Assembly: GCA_032622095.1 (NCBI GenBank)
Contig: CP136064.1
Location: 127,087,605-127,151,604, forward strand
Origin: Siphonodentalium dalli
Taxonomy: Eukaryota > Mollusca > Scaphopoda > Gadilida > Siphonodentaliidae
DNA: 64,000 nt
Direction of reading: 5' to 3'
Part shown: one piece after another, positions 58,327 to 64,000 of the stretch
Layout of the letters: the number at the start of each line of letters is the position of its first letter
Position numbering within the stretch: position 1 is the stretch's first letter
Notes under the pieces: generated by a model
Told to the model about the DNA's origin: nothing
Database searches by the model: none
What the model saw: the letters and a program-made list of their open reading frames with translations, nothing else
Position numbers and translations under genes: made by a program

Positions 58327-58863
58327 TTATGAAACTCGCTTTGTTTTCAAAATATATGCTTGAACCGCGTCAAATATTTTAATATTATCACGATGACTGA
58401 GTTCCTGTGATCCGCACAAAAGAGTATGTTCTGATAAAATAACATTCGGTATGGCGCATATAAGTTCAGTCCTATGGCCATTATATTCAGGACATTCCAA
58501 TAAGAAATGATGTGCTGTTTCTATTTTGCCACAATGACACAGAGGGGACGTTTTAATGTGATTACTCAACAAGTCATAGTTCAAACTACTGCATTTTAAT
58601 CTTAAGCGAGAATGGAGTATATGTGATCTGCGACACTTACTGTGGTAGTAGTAGATTGGGTGGCGCCGTGTACAATTGCGTATTGTGTCAGGCAGAGAGT
58701 TCCACTCACTTATAGCAGATGGCAAAAATGAATTCATGTAATAGTTGTATGAGATATCGGGTGGCAACCCTATGTGCTCAAAATGAAAGTTATAACCGGT
58801 ATCGTAAGAATCAACTGAGCGTACGAGATTTCTCAGTATAGATGGTGCTGTTCCTTTGATCAT
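58327..58863 (-). pseudogene. LINE C-terminal domain (zinc-knuckle-like)
   Basis: A 178-codon frame: IKGTAPSILRNLV, FLPSAISEWNSLPDTIRNC, SRLRLKCSSLNYDLLSNHI, then SPLCHCGKIETAHHFLLECPEY and AVQAYILKT. C-H-C...H-x4-C is the C-terminal signature of CR1/L2/I-type LINE ORF2. The RT upstream survives only as frameshifted scraps up to 59040. Confidence 0.8.
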
Positions 58864-59048
58864 TTAAAAAAATTGGCAGAGTTTGTGTTTTCTCCGTCGC
58901 GATGATAGTAATTCCCAGCCTGTGTCCAATAGGAGGAGGTCTTTATTTGCGCTAATTGTTGCCCTGTTACAATTCTAGCCATCTCATATTGAACTTCTAT
59001 ATGTCTGATGATAGATAGGGGGCTCGTTCGATATGCGTGTCGATATTA

Positions 59049-59527
59049 AAGGCCCACTTAATTTTCGAGTCACCGAATATTTTTGTATATATATATTGCC
59101 TTGGTATACGGTTTTAATAACAATTTATGCCATACGATATGATTAAAATACTATAATTCATCACCATTTGAAAAGTCTGTGTCTCAGAAGATGCACATAG
59201 GGAAATAGAAAACAGCTGAAATCATAGAAAGATTTCCCCGTTATGGCTCCCAGAATGCAACATAATTCAAACTAAAAATGTATTTTCAATGGAAGGGGAA
59301 TAACTCTATCTTTAAGATATAGAGTTATTCGCCCTATATTGAAAAAATATTCACTTTGAACTACAATCCAGATGAAACTTGAGCACAAACCACGTCGATA
59401 ACTCAACAAAAACAACATGTTCAGAGTTTATTACACCGGATAAGTTGATAATACAATGTCAAATGGTATACAATATGGCATATATATTATATATGTGATC
59501 TGGGGGTTCGAATATTAAGTGGGCCTT
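59049..59527. mobile_element. Mariner-like MITE, 479 bp
   Basis: The ends are inverted, AAGGCCCACTTAATTTTCGA and (reverse complement) AAGGCCCACTTAATATTCGA, with TA on both sides (59047-59048 and 59528-59529), the Tc1/mariner target duplication. A central palindrome GAATAACTCTAT...ATAGAGTTATTC lies at 59298-59330. Non-autonomous. Confidence 0.85.
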
Positions 59528-59529
59528 TA

Positions 59530-59891
59530 CGTTTTATGGAACAGTTTAAGCGAGAATAAGAGACGGAGAAAGAAGTTTGGAATTAGACATATTAATATGA
59601 GATCAGTGGGAGAAAAAGAGAGAATTATGGAGTAATGTTTCAAATAGAAGATAATTTGAAGATATGCCGACGTCGTAACAGTTCAGTGAGTTCACACATA
59701 ATTCGAACGCGGGAGTGTCTTCTAATGTAACCTGGTTGTAAATTATGTATTGGTTATGACACGCTTGGGTATATGTACAAGAAATACAGACCAAGGAACT
59801 CGTTATGAATTTCTCGTACATATACCAAAGCGGGTTATTACATATTTATAAACCGATTCACACCCAATATTACTTAGGAAACATCAAAAGT
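59530..59891. other. No feature recognised
   Basis: Purine-rich start, then AT-rich; no coding signature. Confidence 0.4.
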
Positions 59892-60304
59892 ACTGATTTT
59901 AATTATATCACTTTTGGTTATGTACTGTGATTACTGTTGCACCAATTCTTAGTATGGTTATGTCTCCATTAGTGAATACAGAACACAGTATGCATAATTT
60001 GGTTGGACACCTATAGTGTGCACGTAGTTGATCTGTGTTGCAATTGAGTTGGCTGATATTTATACTTATAACTTGAAGACAACATTTGTATAATTTTAAT
60101 CACAGAGGCACTTTTCCACTTCCAAACACTATTACGTGTACTTCAGGCAGCAGTAATGTTCACAGCAAGGTTTTATCCTTTCTCGGTATTTATGTTAGTC
60201 GATATTCAAGTTAAATAGCATGCACTGACAAGCAGTCCAACACGACAAAGTGTATAACTTGTGTAACCCATTTACCACTTACTGTGGTGTTTGAGTATAC
60301 ATTA
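59892..60304. repeat. ~410-bp dispersed repeat, copy 2
   Basis: See 33091-33505. This copy has a different ~25-base segment at about 59955-59985 and lacks a few bases elsewhere. It ends at the same ...TTTGAGTATACATTA. Confidence 0.9.
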
Positions 60305-60489
60305 AGCCACCGACCCGCTCGCCTCCGCATTTCCACTCATGTGTACTCTACACTAATTACCTATACACACAACGACCAGGATGGGTCGTCATACAAAACA
60401 CATGCACAGTATACAGCACATGACTACATGTAGAATTACCCCCTTCCCAAAATGACATCGACTGTACTTGCTTAAGCGCACATATCACT

Positions 60490-60812
60490 ATGGAAGAACT
60501 TGAGATGTGGAAAATTGGCATTATTCGCCCGATTTTTAAGGGAAAGGGAGATAATCTTGACCCGGATAATTATCGGAAAATAACACTTATGAGTTGTCTC
60601 TCAAAGCTGTTCACAAGTATAATCAACCAACGAATTGATCTTTTCCTGTATATTAATTGTTTACAAACGGAAGCCCAAGCTGGTTTTCGAAAAGGCTATT
60701 CAACAATCGACCATGCATACTCTTTATACTCTCTCATACATTTGCTTAAAGCAAATAAGAAAATTTATATTGCGCTTTTATCGATTTCTCTAAAGCATTC
60801 GATTGATTGATT
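60490..60812 (+). pseudogene. LINE A reverse transcriptase, N-terminal part
   Basis: WKIGIIRPIFKGKGDNLDPD, NYRKITLMSCLSKLFTSIIN, QTEAQAGFRKGYSTIDHAY and then, after a one-base frame slip near 60775, CAFIDFSKAFD (RT motif A). These are motifs 1 to 3 of a non-LTR RT. The sequence is cut right after motif A by LINE C. Confidence 0.85.
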
Positions 60813-61064
60813 GTTTATTTGCAAAGCCAACATTTAAGTTGGAACATTTATACGTTAACAATTATCATATCATACTTCCGTAACAAATTCACCATAATAT
60901 AATGACTATACACAGCACGTATACATACGATTCATAATTATGCAATTTCCAATTTATGGATGTGTCTCATATTATATATATACATATATATATACATACA
61001 TACATATACATACACATATATATATACAGATTGTATACAAACATGCATACACATACATATACAC

Positions 61065-61112
<48 letters not shown>

Positions 61113-61350
61113 CATCTGTATATCTAATAGTATATTAAGAAATCTTTTTCAATGCCAATTTAATAAATATGCTCAGTCTTTTCAGAACGCTCATGTTTTC
61201 AAGAGAAAGTAGTCCATGGAATTTATTGCGGTTCGGATTATCCCAGTAATATTTTGGAATATATAATTCACGTAAGTTTTTCAGCTCTTGGCATATGATC
61301 ATAAAATGGTACTCATCACATGGGCTATTGCTGCACAAAACACAGTTCAT
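60810..61350 (-). mobile_element. LINE 'C' 3' fragment inserted in LINE A
   Basis: Minus strand. Coding end CVLCSNSPCDEYHFMIICQE, LRELYIPKYYWDNPNR, FHGLLSL (61350 to 61135) is the C-x2-C...H-x4-C tail of another LINE. A 3' UTR with a large TA/CATA microsatellite (60972-61108) follows, then the terminus GCAAATAAACAATCAATCAA at 60812-60832. The insertion point is in LINE A between motif A and the next RT block. It is 5' truncated to about 540 bases. Confidence 0.8.
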
Positions 61351-61962
61351 AGGGCCAGTCTCTGGACAAAACTTCTTGAACACAAAATCGAAGGATACGC
61401 TCTAAATGTAATAAAATCGCTATATGACGATCTGAAACTATGTGTGCGTCTAAATGACGAAGAATATCTCCCCTCTGCTTTATGCTATATATGTGAATGA
61501 TCTTGAACATTACTTAATTCTCATCATTTTAATGGCATTACTATAGACAAGCTTAGCGGATATGAAACAGGCATTTTACTTAAATTTAGTCTACTGATAT
61601 ATGCAGACGACACAGTTCTGATATCAAATACACGAGAAGGCTTGCAACAGGCCCTTGCCACTTTCTCCAATTATTGTTTAAAGTGGAAACTCAGAGTCAA
61701 CATATCGAAAAAAAATTTATCATTTTCGGAAGAAATCCGAAATGTACCACACCCCCATTTCATGTAAATGGTCAGGAGATTGATTTAGTTGATAGCTACA
61801 AATATCTGGGAATAAATTTTCACAAGAACGGATCTTTTTCCCTTGAGAGAAATACCAGGTGCCAACACGCAAAAAGTGCAGCATATGCACTTCTGAACAA
61901 AGCTAGGTGTCACAAACTCACTGTACAAAATATCCTAGAAATATATGAAAAATCAATTATAC
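61351..61962 (+). pseudogene. LINE A reverse transcriptase, central part with YADD
   Basis: ASLWTKLLEHKIEGYALNVI and DDLKLCVRLNDEEYLP, then in a shifted frame SPLLYAIYVNDLEHYL, then LLIYADDTVLIS (about 61595-61630) with both catalytic aspartates, GLQQALATFSNYCLKWKL, and DSYKYLGINFHKNGSF. The GVRQG-type motif B before SPLL appears deleted. There are at least two frame changes. It continues to LTVQNILEIYEKSI, where LINE B interrupts. Confidence 0.85.
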
Positions 61963-63358
61963 CTGATTATCTCGTTTTACTGTCTGAAACAGCCGAGGGT
62001 TTGCAAAATTCTTTGAATGAATTGCAAAAATATACTTATAATAATAATCTAACGGTTAATTTAGACAAAACAAAATGCATGATATTTAAGCCAAATAAAC
62101 GGAAGTTGCATATGGATAATAAGTTTTATATAAATGGTGAGTCGTTAGAAGTAGTTGAAGAATATAAATACTTGGGTCTCATTTTCAGTTTTGACGGTAA
62201 AATGGAGAGAGCTTGCGAGCGGGCGAGCTTCAAATGCTATGTATTTCATGACGAATTCATTGAATTCACAGACAGAATTGTCTCTCAGTACTAAAATTAA
62301 TGTAAATTGTTTGACAAATTAATAATGCCTATTCTGTTGTATGGTTGCGAAATATGGGCTGCTGAATTGAAATTTCCGTTTGTTGATAACTACCCTCTTG
62401 AGCAGACCCATTTAAAGTTGTGTAAAAAATATACTACAACTCAATAGAAAAGCGTCAAATCATGCTTCGATGGCTGAACTAGGTCGATACCCCATAGCAG
62501 TTAATGCCATCGGGAATATGTTCAAATATCTGAATAAACTTCGTTTTGCACAACCGGGAAATATAATACATGATTCGTTCACAGAATCTCTATTATGTAA
62601 TCTTCCAACGTGGGACACACATCTTGCAAAAAGAGGTATCAATATATCACAGTCTAATAAAACGATAGGATTCACCGACAAACTTATAATTGAGAGACTA
62701 AAATCAGAACATGTAAATAATTTCAAAAAAGATATATTCGATGACGACAAAAAAAATGGTGCTAATAAACTACGAACATATAGAACGTTCAAAGACAAAT
62801 ATGAAATAGAACCATACCTCAAACACGTCCTATCACCAACGGCAAGAGAAATGTTCACCCGACTGCGTGTTAGCAATCATATATTAGCTATAGAAAAAGG
62901 CCGACACACACAACCAAAGACGTTATTAAAAGACAGAATTTGTCTCATGTGTGATGGGGAAAAAAGTTGAAACTGAAAAACATTTCATAATGGAATGCAG
63001 TGCGTACACTGACCTCAGGAAAGAATTATTTGATGTTGCTAACACTAATAACATACACTTTACAAACATGAACGATGATGATAAATTCATTTTTATAATG
63101 AAAAATGAAGACAAAGTAATTATGAATTCCGTGTGCAACATTATCCGGGTATTCTTCCAAAGGAGAACAAATATAAATATGGGGAAATGAAAATTATGGG
63201 AAATTTATATTTCATTAAGAATCGTATGTAGGATGTAGTTATGTTTGTTTACTGTTATATGCACATATATTATGTATTATGTTTAATTTACTTGTACTTT
63301 ATGTTATTTGCAACTGCCTGCACTGGTGTATTGTAATAAACTATCTTATCTTATCTTA
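61963..63358 (+). mobile_element. LINE 'B' 3' fragment inserted in LINE A
   Basis: Starts in the middle of its own YADD region (DYLVLLSETAEGLQNSLNEL), so it is 5' truncated there. It proceeds through VNLDKTKCMIFKPNKRKLHM, EEYKYLGLIFSFDGK, IMPILLYGCEIW, a long C-terminal region (62470-63190), a 3' UTR and TAATAAACTATCTTATCTTA with an (ATCTT)n tail ending at about 63358. Its reading fuses in frame with LINE A at the left junction, which hides the boundary. Related to LINE A but a different subfamily. Confidence 0.85.
62470..63190 (+). pseudogene. LINE B C-terminal domain
   Basis: MAELGRYPIAVNAIGNMFKY ... ARREM-type helical region, then DRICLMCDGE, and after one extra A in an A-run at about 62960 the frame continues VETEKHFIMECSAYTDLRKE to a stop at 63190. 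Together these give C-x2-C...H-x4-C, the usual LINE tail motif. This single slip is the main damage in the region; the composition is otherwise well preserved. Confidence 0.85.
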
Positions 63359-63544
63359 ACATATTAATTTTATTATATGGTGCAGAACTTTGGGGCCACG
63401 GAAAACTTACCTGCTTTGAAAGGTTTGAGTTGTTGTTCTTGAAATTTGTCTTAAAATTAAAAAAATCGACACCAACGTCCTTTGTATACAGCGAACTTGG
63501 AATGTGCTCAATAACTATAAAAACATAAAATTGCGTTACTTAAA

Positions 63545-63960
63545 GGTACTCAACCCGATAAAACTCCTCTCAATTACTATTTCAATGGCTTCGGGGGTCA
63601 AAAATATTTGATTCGAGTCGAGGAAGTCACCCATCAAAGCTCAGATTTGTTAGATATCGATTTTAGAAATCTATTATTTTTCATTATCGGGAATACTATC
63701 TGGCCCAGAACTCAGTCAAAATTGCGTTAAAATTACCACTTGATTTTAGAGTTATCCATCCTTGTCTGTTTGAATAGATTTGGAGTACACATCCAGAGCA
63801 GATTACGGCAGTTGTTAGTACTCATCTCGAGTTTATAACAAATTTCAAAAATCAATATCTAATAACTCTGAGCTTTGTTTGATGGGTTCCTCGACTCGAA
63901 TCAAATATTTTTTACCCCCAAAGCCAAAGAAATAGTAATATAGGACCCTCTGATCGGATT
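63545..63960. mobile_element. Foldback MITE with ~125-bp inverted arms
   Basis: The left arm (63545-63670) has ATTACTATTTCAATGGCTTC, TTGATTCGAGTCGAGG, CATCAAAGCTCAGA and TTAGATATCGATTTT. The right arm (about 63836-63960) has the same words in reverse order and orientation (AAAATCAATATCTAATAACT, CTCGACTCGAATCAA, AAAGCCAAAGAAATAGTAAT). The middle is about 165 bases. It interrupts LINE A at 63544. A relative lies at 32224-32690. Confidence 0.85.
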
Positions 63961-64000
63961 GTTGTTGTTGGAATCTGTTGAGATGGGGACCCTCTTTACG
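63961..64000. other. Right window edge
   Basis: 40 bases, GTT-rich, no feature. Confidence 0.4.

Larger units (their letters stand above)
57827..59046 (-). mobile_element. 5'-truncated CR1/L2-like LINE fragment
   Basis: The 3' end (57827) carries the same AATAAAAATATGTTTACACT terminus as the LINE ending at 33506. The coding C-terminus lies at 58863-58327, with remnants up to 59040 (VQYEMARIVTG, then LDTGWELLSSRRR in another frame). The left boundary of a mariner-like MITE at 59049 coincides with the truncation point. Confidence 0.8.
60485..63543 (+). mobile_element. LINE 'A' (RT region), interrupted by two other LINE fragments
   Basis: Three blocks read as one element: 60490-60810 (RT start to motif A), 61351-61962 (rest of the RT, with YADD) and 63359-63543 (ILLYGAELWG and following). 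Block 1 stops at CAFIDFSKAFD and block 2 resumes at ASLWTKLLEHKIEG; block 2 stops at EIYEKSI and block 3 resumes at the residues expected next. Between the blocks lie a minus-strand LINE tail and a plus-strand LINE tail. It is 5' truncated near 60487. I/jockey/CR1-type RT; exact clade unknown. Confidence 0.85.

Overview
This is a window of AT-rich nuclear DNA from a multicellular animal. The mix of retroelements (L1/Tx1-like, CR1/L2-like, Ty3/gypsy, Penelope-like), many short inverted-repeat transposons and many tandem repeats with 150-175 bp units points to a marine invertebrate. A lophotrochozoan such as a mollusc is my best guess, but the sequence does not prove it. I see no intact host gene, no rRNA or tRNA gene that I can defend, no CRISPR array and no bacterial-type operon. 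Every protein with a recognisable family is a retroelement relic, and all are broken by stops, frameshifts, deletions or nested insertions.

Layout. 1-3.5 kb: minus-strand L1/Tx1-like LINE (ORF1, endonuclease, reverse transcriptase) running off the left edge. 3.7-5.5 kb: plus-strand Ty3/gypsy integrase with an in-frame stop. 8.6-9.8 kb: gag/protease remnant of an LTR element. 10.8-12.1 kb: a 122-bp duplication and a decayed ~370-bp tandem repeat. 12.3-13.8 kb: hAT-like non-autonomous element, with a second copy at 53.4-55.1 kb flanked by a perfect 8-bp target duplication. 14.5-24.1 kb: a giant foldback element whose two arms are inverted copies, each carrying a tandem 174-bp satellite; the arrays meet head to head at about 18,960, and two smaller transposons are nested in the left arm. 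24.3-25.2 kb: Penelope-like fragment with a GIY-YIG endonuclease. 25.2-33 kb: microsatellites and several unrelated tandem repeats, including a 37-bp minisatellite with 18 copies. 33.5-37.3 kb: nearly full-length CR1/L2-like LINE on the minus strand.

37.8-46 kb: further tandem duplications, RTE-like tails, a small CAGGG-ended element and a TTAA-flanked piggyBac-like element. 46-51.5 kb: mostly featureless AT-rich DNA, with a CTCF-like site, a cluster of hairpins with GCA loops and three evenly spaced YY1-type sites. 51.6-52.9 kb: a second, smaller foldback element with short tandem repeats in its arms. 57.6-59.5 kb: a LINE 3' fragment and a mariner-like MITE. 60.5-63.5 kb: one LINE interrupted by two other LINE fragments, followed by a foldback MITE to the window end.

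The parts do not form a pathway. The window reads as intergenic or heterochromatin-like DNA built by repeated insertion, tandem expansion and inversion. The most unusual items are the satellite-armed giant foldback, the Penelope-like ORF in which a conserved linker motif lies after the endonuclease instead of before it, the multi-hairpin/YY1 cluster, and the recurrence of nucleosome-length tandem units in unrelated families.
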